Shown: positions 1 through 6,839, counted from the stretch's first letter. The stretch is DNA of 37,105 nt from Oerskovia enterophila (GCF_001692445.1 NZ_MAQA01000047.1:1-37105), one strand, 5' to 3'. The notes: generated by a model not told the origin, from the letters alone. Translations and numbers: made by a program.

Positions 1-120
1 TCGCACGCCCCACGCCGCAGTGGATCGGCAACATCGCCGCTGCTGCCGCGGCGGTCGCCTTGATGCGCGCCGCGGCAGCAGCGGCGATGTTGCCGATCCA
101 CTGCGGCGTGGGGCGTGCGA
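1..120. repeat. 53-bp perfect inverted repeat at window edge
   Basis: Bases 1-53 are the exact reverse complement of bases 68-120, separated by 14 bases. The right arm lies inside a plausible XRE reading frame (minus strand from 248), so the left arm looks like a copy of coding sequence folded back on itself. A perfect hairpin at the very end of a sequence is typical of a fold-back chimera at a contig end. A genuine hairpin end or inverted duplication is possible but less likely. Confidence 0.9.
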
Positions 121-248
121 TGCCGTTCTCGACGCGCGAGATGTAGGCGGGGGAGGTGTTGGCGACCTCCGCCAGGTCTTCCTGGGTCATGTCCGCGAGA
201 GTCCGGAGGGACCGGACAATCTCTCCTGCGGTGGTCTTGTGTGCCATA
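1..248 (-). CDS. Small XRE-family HTH regulator, partial at left edge
   Basis: This is a Cro/C1-type DNA-binding protein read leftward from ATG at 248 and running off the window. About 60 residues look real: an N-terminal helix, then the helix-turn-helix with MTQEDLAE (residues 20-27) and SPAYISRVENG, the usual recognition-helix pattern of the XRE family. After about residue 60 the frame enters the 53-bp inverted repeat, so the C terminus cannot be trusted. The gene diverges from the larger XRE gene at 349, an arrangement common in phage and integrative-element immunity regions. Its promoter (TTGACT-N17-CTAGGT) ends 8 bases before the ATG, so the transcript is probably leaderless. Family assignment is firm; a Cro-like or excision-control role is inferred from position. 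Confidence 0.75.
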
Positions 249-256
249 GCCAGAAA

Positions 257-285
257 CCTAGGCTGTCTTGTGTCTGGAAGTCAAG
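257..285 (-). promoter_or_regulatory. Sigma70-type promoter of the small XRE gene
   Basis: Read on the minus strand, TTGACT (285-280) is followed by a 17-base spacer and CTAGGT (262-257). The start codon lies 8 bases beyond the -10 hexamer, which fits a leaderless mRNA. The -35 region falls inside the inverted repeat at 266-301, so a repressor bound there would block this promoter. Confidence 0.6.
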
Positions 286-301
286 ATCGACACGCAAGAC
301 C
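266..301. promoter_or_regulatory. Candidate operator between divergent XRE genes
   Basis: GTCTTGTGTC (266-275) and GACACGCAAGAC (290-301) form an imperfect inverted repeat across the intergenic region, covering the -35 and spacer of the leftward promoter and lying just upstream of the rightward one. The position is that of a switch operator shared by the two regulators. Binding is inferred, not shown. Confidence 0.45.
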
Positions 302-312
302 TGGGGTATGTA

Positions 313-341
313 TTGCGCATGAGACCCAAGATGCGTACTGT
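313..341 (+). promoter_or_regulatory. Sigma70-type promoter of the large XRE gene
   Basis: TTGCGC (313-318), a 17-base spacer and TACTGT (336-341) precede the ATG at 349 by 7 bases, so transcription would start at or next to the start codon. This leaderless geometry supports 349 over the downstream ATG at 421. Confidence 0.55.
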
Positions 342-348
342 TATCCGC

Positions 349-891
349 ATGGACACACGGAAGAGCACCCAAGAACTCGCTGCACGTGAAGCGAAGTCGG
401 AGAGCGGGCGGCAAGAGCGCATGTCCTGGGGGCCCCGCGTGAAGGCTGCACGCGAGCGCCTGGGGCTGACGCAGGTTGACCTTGCAGAGGCGGCCGGCGT
501 GGCGGTCGGGACCGTCCAGAACATCGAGAGCGGGAAGACGACTCCACAGAAGGCGAAGCTTGCGCCGGTCCTGGAGTTCCTCGGCCTCGATCGCAAGCAC
601 TCGGAGCAATGGAGTGACGACCAGTGGTACGTCGCCGAGATGGCCGTGGCGATCTACGATCAGGTGCCAGTGAAGCGCCAACCCGAGGCTGCGAGTCGAA
701 TGGCCGCGATCCTGGCAGACCTGATCGTCGAGGAGGCGGTCGCCGAGGCGACCGCTACCGTCCACGCTTTCCCCTCGCGCGAGGAGCGCTCTGGCACTAC
801 GGTCTCGGGACCGCAGGTCATCGCGGCGATGGACGACTATGAGGGTGAGGACCTGGTGGCCGAGATGGAAGGGCACGAGGACCAGCCGTAG
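349..891 (+). CDS. XRE-family repressor-like regulator
   Basis: This 180-residue protein has a central helix-turn-helix (about residues 35-65, with LTQVDLAEAAGVAVGTVQNIE) of the Cro/C1 type, an acidic C-terminal half and no recognisable peptidase fold. The start at 349 is chosen because a promoter lies 7 bases upstream; ATG 421 would give a 156-residue protein that still contains the whole HTH. The next gene, an ImmA/IrrE-type peptidase, begins 10 bases after the stop, and such peptidases classically cleave or inactivate the partner XRE repressor of integrative elements (ICEBs1 ImmR/ImmA is the model). I infer that this is the immunity repressor of the element whose integrase lies at 1862-3085. 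Confidence 0.82.
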   Translation: MDTRKSTQELAAREAKSESGRQERMSWGPRVKAARERLGLTQVDLAEAAGVAVGTVQNIESGKTTPQKAKLAPVLEFLGLDRKHSEQWSDDQWYVAEMAVAIYDQVPVKRQPEAASRMAAILADLIVEEAVAEATATVHAFPSREERSGTTVSGPQVIAAMDDYEGEDLVAEMEGHEDQP

Positions 892-901
892 GAGCGTGGA
901 C

Positions 902-1294
902 ATGTACGACCTGATCGAGCACGCCGAGTCCCTTGGGCTCGGCGTGCAGTTCGATGACCTCGGGGCGCGCCACGCGCACATCCGCGACGACGACGTCGTA
1001 GTCATCAACGATGCGCGCTCCTACCTGCTGCAGCGCGCCGCCCTCGCCCATGAGTGCGGACATCGTGCCCACCGCCACGTTCACGCCGTCGGGGCGCGCG
1101 AGACCCGGCAGGAGTGGCAGGCCGACGAGTACGCCGCGAACCTCCTCTTCGGGCCAGGGGAGTATGCGCGCGCCGAGGGCATGTACGGGCCCGACATCGC
1201 GCTCCTTGCGCGCGAACTCGGGGTGCCAGCGCGGCTGGTTCTTGCGTGGCGCCGCGCCTGGTCTGCGAACCTCTCGCGGGCACTGCTGAACTAA
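902..1294 (+). CDS. ImmA/IrrE-type zinc metallopeptidase (M78)
   Basis: This 130-residue protein has the zinc-binding motif HECGH at residues 50-54 and a likely third ligand in QADEYAAN (Glu76), the pattern of the M78/ImmA-IrrE family. Members cleave XRE-family repressors, often after DNA damage, and so release excision genes from repression. GGAG at 891-894, seven bases before the ATG, fixes the start, and it lies 10 bases after the upstream XRE gene, so the two are probably co-transcribed. The length fits stand-alone ImmA proteins. The family call is strong; that its target is the neighbouring repressor is inferred from the gene pair. Confidence 0.87.
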   Translation: MYDLIEHAESLGLGVQFDDLGARHAHIRDDDVVVINDARSYLLQRAALAHECGHRAHRHVHAVGARETRQEWQADEYAANLLFGPGEYARAEGMYGPDIALLARELGVPARLVLAWRRAWSANLSRALLN

Positions 1295-1348
1295 CTTCAC
1301 CCGGGCATGACGGTGCGCCCGTGGGTGGCGTGCGGAAGGATGCGCCGC

Positions 1349-1816
1349 ATGCGCACACGAACTGCCGCCATCGCGGCTGTATTGGGGGTCGCCCTGCTCG
1401 TCGCCGGATGCTCGGGAGGTGGTGAGTCGGAAGAGGTAGCGTCGCCCCTGGAGGACGAGAAGGTTGTGCCGTCGCCCAGCGAGGATGCCAAGGACGCCTG
1501 CGGCGTTGTGTTCAATGGCGGAGATGGCTCGCTAGCCTTCCGGATCCCCGAGGCGCTCATTGACGTGCAGGCGAACCTCCAGGGCGAGCGTCTCCAGACG
1601 ATGCTCGACATCAACTCGCAACTGACCCAGGCCATATCCCAGGCAACCCCTGAGGTCGCCGCGCCTCTTCGGTCGATCCAGGTGCCGTTCCAGCAGGTGC
1701 AGGACGTGGTGGATGCTGGCGGCGGTGACTTGACCATGGACACATCCAGGGTTGCTGAAGATGTCACAGACCTCATGGCGGCCTGCGTGGATGCCGGGTT
1801 TACAGTCAGCGACTGA
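1349..1816 (+). CDS. Putative secreted lipoprotein, unknown function
   Basis: This 155-residue protein starts with a short basic N-region, a hydrophobic stretch and the lipobox LVAGC (Cys21), then a Gly/Ser/Glu-rich linker. The rest is helical and hydrophilic with a Cys pair (DACGVV and MAACVDAG) that may form a disulfide. I recognise no domain. GGAAGG at 1333-1338 suits the ATG at 1349 better than the in-frame ATG at 1340. It lies inside the integrated element between the immunity genes and the integrase, a common place for cargo or superinfection-exclusion lipoproteins, but nothing in the sequence shows such a role. Confidence 0.7.
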   Translation: MRTRTAAIAAVLGVALLVAGCSGGGESEEVASPLEDEKVVPSPSEDAKDACGVVFNGGDGSLAFRIPEALIDVQANLQGERLQTMLDINSQLTQAISQATPEVAAPLRSIQVPFQQVQDVVDAGGGDLTMDTSRVAEDVTDLMAACVDAGFTVSD

Positions 1817-1824
1817 CGTACGAA

Positions 1825-1848
1825 AGCCCCCGCCGATTGGCGGGGGCT
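1825..1848. terminator. Bidirectional hairpin between lipoprotein and integrase
   Basis: AGCCCCCGCC and GGCGGGGGCT form a perfect 10-bp stem with a GATT loop between two convergent stop codons. It has no long T tract on either side. Confidence 0.75.
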
Positions 1849-1861
1849 TCGTCGTGCTGGG

Positions 1862-3085
1862 CTAGTTCTCGAGAGACAGGAGCGCACCGTAGCGCTGCAT
1901 CGCGTCTCGAGTGAGCGAGTCGGCGATGCGGGTGTAGCCAGCCGTCGTCGTGGCGGACGAGTGCCCCAGGATCGCCATGCGTGTGTTCTCGGGCACGCCG
2001 ATCTCGTACAGCAACGTGGCGGTGGTGTGGCGTGCGGAGTGCAGCTTGACGCGTGGCAGGCCGCACTCGTCGAGGAGTGCGATCCAAGCGTGGTAGTCCT
2101 TGGCGGGGTCGATGGGCTTGCCGCCGTCGCGCGTGAACACGAGGTCGGCCGGGGCATGTGTCTCGACGTGGCGACGCAGGATCTGCGCCAACCCGGGCGG
2201 CATGGGCACCTCACGCCACCCGGCGCGCGACTTGGGGCGCAGCAGCCACAGGCCGCCGTGCACCTGTCGCGCCTCCGTGCCGGCTGGGATCGGCGCCGAG
2301 CGGTGGCGGCAGCTCCCTGCGCGCGCCATGCCGCACGGCCAGCCGGAAAGCTCTCGTGGTCCGCACCCGTGCTCCCACACCACGCGAGAGAGTGCCCAGG
2401 CGACCGTGATGACCTCGTTCTCGAGGTCGAGGAACTCACGGGTCATCCCGAGCTGCTCGCCCTGACGTAGGCCCGTGAGCATCGCGACGGCCCAGCGTGC
2501 GCCGTGGGGGTGGTTGGCGACGTGCTTGAGGAAGATCTTTGCCTGCTCGGCCGTGAGGCTCTGCTGGTGGGTGACGGCCTTCCTCGGAGCGTCGACGAGC
2601 GTCGCGACGTTACGGGAGACCTTGCCCTCGCGGACGGCGTCGGTGAGGCACTTCGCGAGGATGCGGTGCGCCTGGAGCGCCGTGGTCGTGGACAGGCCCT
2701 GGTCCGTGATGGCCTCGTGCATCCGGCGGATGTGGGACGGGCTGAGCTGGTCGAGGCGGTACCGGCCGAGTGCGGGCACGACGTGCTGGTCCATGTAGGA
2801 GCGGTAGCCGGCGAGCGACTTCGGCTTGAGGCGCGGGGCGGCGATCTTGTCGAGCCAGATCTGGACCCACTTCTCCAGGACGGGGGAGGAGGTGGGGAGG
2901 TCCCCCGCACGGTCGAGGTCGACGAGCAGTTTGGTGCGGGCGTCGATCAGGTCGCCCTTGTCCTTGCGGCGTATGGTCTTGCGCCGCCGGACGCCAGTCC
3001 TCGGGTCCGGCGGCAACTCGAACCGTGCAGTCCACAAACCGCGGCCCTCGTCGTAGAAGATCGCGCCTTCGCCCTTGCCTCGCAT
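1862..3085 (-). CDS. int: Tyrosine integrase of a tRNA-integrated element
   Basis: This 407-residue site-specific tyrosine recombinase has an N-terminal arm-binding region (about 1-60), a SAM-like core-binding domain (about 65-165) and a catalytic domain with Arg207 (TGLRQGE), Lys285, His349 and Arg352 (HSARH), His375 (LGHSS) and Tyr384 (TAGYTRI). The full catalytic set is present, so the enzyme should be active. Between the first Arg and the Lys is an unusual Cys-rich insertion (Cys241, Cys251, Cys259, His261). GGGAGG sits just upstream of the ATG. The gene points away from the attR-like tRNA fragment 130 bases upstream, the usual int-att arrangement, and its end is convergent with the lipoprotein gene. 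Confidence 0.93.
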   Translation of the reverse strand: MRGKGEGAIFYDEGRGLWTARFELPPDPRTGVRRRKTIRRKDKGDLIDARTKLLVDLDRAGDLPTSSPVLEKWVQIWLDKIAAPRLKPKSLAGYRSYMDQHVVPALGRYRLDQLSPSHIRRMHEAITDQGLSTTTALQAHRILAKCLTDAVREGKVSRNVATLVDAPRKAVTHQQSLTAEQAKIFLKHVANHPHGARWAVAMLTGLRQGEQLGMTREFLDLENEVITVAWALSRVVWEHGCGPRELSGWPCGMARAGSCRHRSAPIPAGTEARQVHGGLWLLRPKSRAGWREVPMPPGLAQILRRHVETHAPADLVFTRDGGKPIDPAKDYHAWIALLDECGLPRVKLHSARHTTATLLYEIGVPENTRMAILGHSSATTTAGYTRIADSLTRDAMQRYGALLSLEN

Positions 3086-3097
3086 GCTGCCTCCCGA

Positions 3098-3119
3098 GGG
3101 TACCCATCAGGGTACCCAT
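3098..3119. repeat. Direct repeat of GGGTACCCAT upstream of int
   Basis: Two copies of the 10-mer, each containing the palindrome GGGTACCC, lie 12 bases apart in the int upstream region, 13 bases before the int start codon. One helical turn of spacing suggests cooperative protein binding, either an operator or integrase arm-type sites. Confidence 0.5.
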
Positions 3120-3215
3120 TGATGCCGATTACTGCCGACGCGTGGCGACAGTCAGGAGGATGGAAACAGCGGATTCTCAACGTTCCTGCCCTCTCTGAGG
3201 CTAGCAGACTTGGAA

Positions 3216-3258
3216 CTCATAATCCGCCGGTCGTGGGTTCAAGCCCCACCTGCCCTAC
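3216..3258 (+). other. attR-like 3' half of a CAT-anticodon tRNA gene
   Basis: From the anticodon loop CTCATAA (3216-3222) onward the sequence is an excellent tRNA 3' half: TCCGC stem strand, variable loop, T arm GTGGG-TTCAAGC-CCCAC (3233-3249), acceptor strand CTGCCCT and discriminator A (3257). Upstream of the loop the pairing collapses (TGGAA against TCCGC), and no D arm or 5' acceptor strand is present. This is what remains at the right junction when an element recombines in the anticodon loop. An intact tRNA (elongator Met or lysidine-type Ile2) is expected at the other end, outside the window. Confidence 0.8.
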
Positions 3259-3262
3259 CCGG

Positions 3263-3306
3263 GAACGACCCGTGACCCTCGTGCAGACGTGCGTCACGGG
3301 TCGTTC
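3263..3306 (+). terminator. tRNA-downstream terminator hairpin
   Basis: GAACGACCCGTGAC (3263-3276) pairs perfectly with GTCACGGGTCGTTC (3293-3306), a 14-bp stem with a 16-base loop. It starts 6 bases after the tRNA discriminator base and so probably ended the original tRNA transcript. Confidence 0.75.
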
Positions 3307-3406
3307 TCCCGGTCCCGTGCAAGGTGTGCGCGAGCGGCGGGTCGAACGACTTGGATCCCGGAAATCACCACGACGCGCAGTCGTCGCGGAGAGGAGACTC
3401 GGGCGC

Positions 3407-3835
3407 ATGATCCCGCGCCTCCCCGAGCCTTTGCTCCGTGACGTCCTGCTGATCGACGACCTCCGGGTGTTCCGGCAGACGGTACCGGTCTCGGTCGCGC
3501 GGACGTCCGGAAGCGGCCTCGGTCTCCTGCGTGCTGGCGTCGCGGCCGGTCACCGGTGGGAGCAGGTGTGGCTCGACCACGACTTGGGCGACCTGACGGG
3601 GGTCGAGGACACGATCGGGCCCGTCGTGGACTGGCTGTGCGAGCAGGCGGCGACAGGGTCGCCCGTCGCGGTCGGGATCGTCGTCGTGCACACGACGAAC
3701 GCTCCGGCCGGAGCGTCGATGGTCCGGGTGCTGAGCGCCGCCGGGTTCCGGGTCGTGCGGGCCCACGCGGCCGACTACCTCGACGTGGACCCCGACCTGT
3801 ACGAGGCCGCCACGGGCCACCGACCGCGCGACTGA
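3407..3835 (+). CDS. Cyclic-phosphate-processing receiver-like (cREC) protein
   Basis: This 142-residue stand-alone domain resembles a response-regulator receiver. It has the acidic pair LLIDDLR (about 14-20), a second acidic strand WLDHDLGD (about 55-62) in place of the usual phosphoacceptor region, and VVHTTNAPAG (about 93-102). These match the family annotated as cyclic-phosphate processing receiver domain, proposed from comparative genomics to act in RNA end processing or repair rather than two-component signalling. A GAGAGGAG site 10 bases upstream sets the start. It is the first chromosomal gene after the integrated element and no partner is linked. The role is known only by prediction. 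Confidence 0.65.
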   Translation: MIPRLPEPLLRDVLLIDDLRVFRQTVPVSVARTSGSGLGLLRAGVAAGHRWEQVWLDHDLGDLTGVEDTIGPVVDWLCEQAATGSPVAVGIVVVHTTNAPAGASMVRVLSAAGFRVVRAHAADYLDVDPDLYEAATGHRPRD

Positions 3836-3993
3836 CGGGTGCGCGTGGCGGCAAGGTCGACCGCGGGTGCGGTTGCCCTTCGATGCCACGCGACGGCGGT
3901 GGTTGGCTCGGGCGGCAGATCCGTCGCCGAGGGGCCTTGCGCGGACCGCGCCGTCGTCGTGCGTCGAGACCGCACCCGTCGTTCCATGGAGGC

Positions 3994-4347
3994 ATGCCCC
4001 TCCGTATCCTGCGCGTCTATGCCGACCCCACGCCCGACGACGGCTGTCGCGTCCTGGTCGACCGGCTGTGGCCCCGCGGTGTGAGCAAGGAGCGAGCGCA
4101 CGTCGACCGGTGGGTCAAGGAGGTCGCGCCCTCGAACGAGCTCCGGACATGGTTCCACCACGACCGCTCCCTGTTCGACGAGTTCGTCGTGCGCTACCGT
4201 GCCGAGCTCGACGAGAACCCGGCAGTCGAGGAGCTGCGCGCGATCGTGGCCGAGCACCCCGTCGTGACGCTGCTGTACGGGGCCAAGGACGAGCAGGACA
4301 ACCAGGCCGTGGTGCTGCGCGACTACCTGGACGCGGCGGGGGACTGA
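3994..4347 (+). CDS. DUF488 family protein (YeaO-like)
   Basis: This 117-residue protein shows the DUF488 signature: a first strand with VYADPTP, VLVDRLWPRGVSKE (about 21-34), WVKEVAPSNELRTWF and a final TLLYGAKDEQDNQA segment. The length is typical for the short YeaO-type branch. The family is widespread and lacks an established biochemical function. GGAGG ends one base before the ATG, unusually close, so initiation may be weak or partly leaderless. No operon partner is adjacent; 158 bases separate it from the upstream cREC gene. Confidence 0.85.
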   Translation: MPLRILRVYADPTPDDGCRVLVDRLWPRGVSKERAHVDRWVKEVAPSNELRTWFHHDRSLFDEFVVRYRAELDENPAVEELRAIVAEHPVVTLLYGAKDEQDNQAVVLRDYLDAAGD

Positions 4348-4431
4348 CCCGCAGGGCGCTGATGCGGCTAGAGGCTGACCGGGCTGGCCCTGACCAGGAT
4401 GGGCCCTGCCGAGAACGACCTTGCGTGCGGT

Positions 4432-4486
4432 CGAGCACGAGGTTGCGGTCGTATTCGCCGCCAGAACGGTCGCAACCTCGTGCTCG
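4432..4486. repeat. 16-bp perfect inverted repeat in a 334-base gap
   Basis: CGAGCACGAGGTTGCG (4432-4447) and its exact reverse complement (4471-4486) flank a 23-base spacer. The repeat lies in the 4348-4681 intergenic stretch, which holds no convincing gene. It could be a terminator for the DUF488 gene, but its distance (85 bases) and long spacer also fit a dispersed REP- or MITE-like element. The only other readable signal in the gap is the AAGGAG site of the next gene. Confidence 0.6.
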
Positions 4487-4681
4487 GCCACGGGCCGACC
4501 GACCCGGACAGGACCGGCCCCGCGCACCGGCACCCCTCCGCGCGCCTCCAGAGGGTCACGCACGACCGATCGAGACCGAAGCGCCCCATACCTCCCTGAC
4601 GCCCGGATCGTCCCGTTCAGCGGGCGAGTGGCGGTCGGTCGTGACACGATGCCACGTCCGACGACCTGAAGGAGATGCACC

Positions 4682-5497
4682 ATGAGCACCGGCTCGAACC
4701 GCACGACGTCAGGGACCGCCCAGCGGCTTCAGCAGAGCAAGGGGCTGCGGGTCCTCGCCCGGGCCGGGTACGCGGTCAGCGGCCTGCTCCACATCATGAT
4801 CGGGGTCATCGCGGTCAGGATCGCGACGGGATCGGGCGGCGGAGAGGCCGACCAGACCGGCGCCCTCCAGGAGGTCGCGAGCACGACCGGGGGAGCGTTC
4901 GTCCTGTGGTTCGCCGTCGTCGCGTTCGCAGCCCTCGGGGTCTGGCAGGTTCTCGAGGCCGTCGCCGGGACGAGCGGTGACGCGAAGGACCAGGCGACCT
5001 TCCGGGCCAAGTCGGTCGGCAAGGCCGTGATCTACCTCGCGCTCGGGGTGCTGACCTTCCAGGTCGTCAGCGGCTCGGGCTCCGGCGGCGGTCAGGACAG
5101 CCTCACGGCCTCGCTCCTGGCCAACGGGGCCGGGCGGGTGCTCGTCGGGGTGGCGGGCGTCGGCATCGCCGCAGCGGGTGTCTACCACGTGGTCAAGGGC
5201 TGGAAGAAGTGGTTCCTGCGCGACCTCGAGGGCAACGCGAAGGGGCAGGTCGGCAACGCCGTCGTCGTCCTGGGACGGGTCGGCTACATCGCCAAGGGCA
5301 TCGCCCTGGCCGTCCTGGGGGTGCTCGTCGTCACTGCGGCGGCCACTGCGGACCCCGAGAAGGCGAGCGGTCTCGACACCGCGCTGCGGACGATCGGCGC
5401 GCAGCCGTTCGGCGCGTTCCTCCTGACCGCGACGGGCGTCGGATTCGCGGCGTACGGGGTGTACTCGTTCGCGCGTGCTCGGTACGCGCGGATGTGA
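4682..5497 (+). CDS. DUF1206 integral membrane protein
   Basis: This 271-residue membrane protein is built from three repeats of a two-helix unit, each starting with a basic amphipathic stretch and a Gly/Ala-rich helix: RAGYAVSGLLHIMIGV (about 28-43), KSVGKAVIYLALGVLTFQ (about 110-127) and RVGYIAKGIALAVLGVLVV (about 198-217). About six membrane helices result. This triplication is the hallmark of DUF1206, an actinobacterial family without known function. AAGGAG seven bases before the ATG supports the start. The hairpin at 5507-5530 follows closely, suggesting a single-gene transcript. Confidence 0.88.
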   Translation: MSTGSNRTTSGTAQRLQQSKGLRVLARAGYAVSGLLHIMIGVIAVRIATGSGGGEADQTGALQEVASTTGGAFVLWFAVVAFAALGVWQVLEAVAGTSGDAKDQATFRAKSVGKAVIYLALGVLTFQVVSGSGSGGGQDSLTASLLANGAGRVLVGVAGVGIAAAGVYHVVKGWKKWFLRDLEGNAKGQVGNAVVVLGRVGYIAKGIALAVLGVLVVTAAATADPEKASGLDTALRTIGAQPFGAFLLTATGVGFAAYGVYSFARARYARM

Positions 5498-5506
5498 GAC
5501 CGGCAC

Positions 5507-5530
5507 GGGCGTCATGAAACAATGACGCCC
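5507..5530 (+). terminator. Hairpin between DUF1206 and def
   Basis: GGGCGTCAT and ATGACGCCC form a perfect 9-bp stem around a GAAACA loop, 10 bases after the DUF1206 stop and immediately before the ATG at 5531. It could end the upstream transcript or fold in the def leader; an ATG at 5522 would sit inside the stem. Confidence 0.55.
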
Positions 5531-6016
5531 ATGGCGATGAGAGAGATCCGCGTGATTCCGGACCCCGTGCTCCGCACCCCGTGCGACGAGATCACCACCG
5601 TGGACGACCGGGTCCGCTCGCTGGTCGCCGACCTCGTCGAGACCGTCGACTACGAAGGCCGCGCGGGCCTCGCCGCCAACCAGATCGGCGTGAACCTGCG
5701 CGCCTTCTCCTGGAACATCGAGGACGAGATCGGCTACGTCCTCAACCCGAAGATCGTCGAGCTCTCCGACGAGATCCAGGACGGCGACGAGGGCTGCCTC
5801 TCGGTCCCGGGCCTGTGGTACCCGACGCGACGCGCCTGGTACGCACGCGTCGTGGGCATGGACCTCGACGGCAACGAGATCACGGTCGAGGGCACCGGCC
5901 TCATGGCGCGCTGCCTGCAGCACGAGACCGACCACCTGGACGGCATGCTCTACCTCGACCGTCTGGACAAGGCGGTCCGCAAGAAGGCCATGCGCGAGAT
6001 GCGCGCGCAGCTCTGA
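5531..6016 (+). CDS. def: Peptide deformylase
   Basis: Removes the N-formyl group from nascent proteins, using a metal bound by one Cys and two His. All three family motifs are visible: GLAANQIG (about 46-53, motif I, here with Asn where many homologues have Pro), EGCLSVPG (Cys89 metal ligand) and QHETDHLDG (His131, His135, catalytic Glu132). The 161-residue length is normal. The start is uncertain: ATGs at 5522, 5531 and 5537 are in frame, none has a clear ribosome site, and AACAAT at 5518-5523 could serve as a -10 for a leaderless message starting at 5531. It is followed by a strong terminator, so it is probably monocistronic. Confidence 0.93.
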   Translation: MAMREIRVIPDPVLRTPCDEITTVDDRVRSLVADLVETVDYEGRAGLAANQIGVNLRAFSWNIEDEIGYVLNPKIVELSDEIQDGDEGCLSVPGLWYPTRRAWYARVVGMDLDGNEITVEGTGLMARCLQHETDHLDGMLYLDRLDKAVRKKAMREMRAQL

Positions 6017-6024
6017 CGCAGTGT

Positions 6025-6067
6025 CACGCGATCCCCGGCCCCTGGGAACCCCTGCGGCCGGGGATCG
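6025..6067 (+). terminator. def terminator hairpin
   Basis: CGCGATCCCCGGCC (6025-6038) pairs with GGCCGGGGATCGCG (6054-6067), a perfect 14-bp stem with a 15-base loop, 9 bases after the def stop codon. Confidence 0.75.
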
Positions 6068-6267
6068 CGGCGGCGTATGCGCAGCCGGTGCGGACCGCGC
6101 GCGGCCCTACCCGGAGCGGGTGAAATCTGCGATGGGGAGTTCTCCCCTCGCGATCCGCCGAGGTCTCGGGCAAGATATGCCTGGTATACCGCTGGACGAC
6201 CCTGCATGATGATTCACCCTGGGTGAGGACGTTGGGGAAGACGAAACCTCGACCTAGGGAGGACGAC

Positions 6268-6768
6268 ATGACTGGTGCCATCACACGCGGTGTTCTTTTC
6301 GTGCACTCGGCGCCCCGGGCGCTGAGCCCGCACCTGGAGTGGGCTGCCGGGAACGTTCTTGGCGTGCGCGTCACGCTGGACTGGACCGAGCAGCCTGCTG
6401 CGCGCGACCTGTACCGGGCGGAGTACGCCTGGCAGGGCGCGCAGGGCACGGGCGCGCGCCTTGCCTCGGCGCTGCGCGGCTGGTCGCACCTGCGGTACGA
6501 GGTCACCGAGGATGCGAGCCACGGTGCCGACGGCGCCCGCTGGTCGCACACCCCTGACCTGGGCATCTTCCACGCGGTGACCGACGTGCACGGCAACGTC
6601 GTGATCCCCGAGGACCGGGTGCGCGCCGCGCTCGAGGTCTCGCACGACAACCGGGCCATGCGCGAGGCGCTTCACCTGGCGCTGGGCAAGGCGTGGGACG
6701 ACGAGCTCGAGCCGTTCCGCTACGCGGGCGAGGGATCCAACGTGCGATGGCTCCACCGGGTGGGCTGA
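6268..6768 (+). CDS. DUF3145 domain protein
   Basis: This 166-residue protein matches DUF3145, an actinobacterial family seen near fatty-acid synthesis genes but of unknown function. Recognisable blocks are TRGVLFVHSAPRALSPHLEW (about 6-25), WTEQPAARDLYRAEYAWQG, SALRGWSHLRYEVTED and WSHTPDLGIFHAVTD. GGGAGG seven bases before the ATG fixes the start; an in-frame ATG at 6223 would add 15 poor residues. It is soluble and lacks obvious catalytic motifs. It is convergent with the HTTM gene, sharing the hairpin at 6804-6839, and sits about 2.2 kb from fabF. Confidence 0.87.
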   Translation: MTGAITRGVLFVHSAPRALSPHLEWAAGNVLGVRVTLDWTEQPAARDLYRAEYAWQGAQGTGARLASALRGWSHLRYEVTEDASHGADGARWSHTPDLGIFHAVTDVHGNVVIPEDRVRAALEVSHDNRAMREALHLALGKAWDDELEPFRYAGEGSNVRWLHRVG

Positions 6769-6803
6769 CCCGCTCCTCACCGACCTCAGCGACCACGGTC
6801 GCC

Positions 6804-6839
6804 CGATGCCCGCCGGCTACTAGGAACCGGCGGGCATCG
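6804..6839. terminator. Bidirectional terminator, DUF3145 / HTTM gene
   Basis: CGATGCCCGCCGG and CCGGCGGGCATCG make a perfect 13-bp stem; the HTTM stop codon (minus strand, 6820-6822) lies in the 10-base loop. Confidence 0.75.

Noticed and set aside
3145-3258. A complete tRNA gene before the terminator at 3263
   Set aside because: Only the 3' half folds; the 5' acceptor strand and D arm are missing and the anticodon stem has just two pairs.
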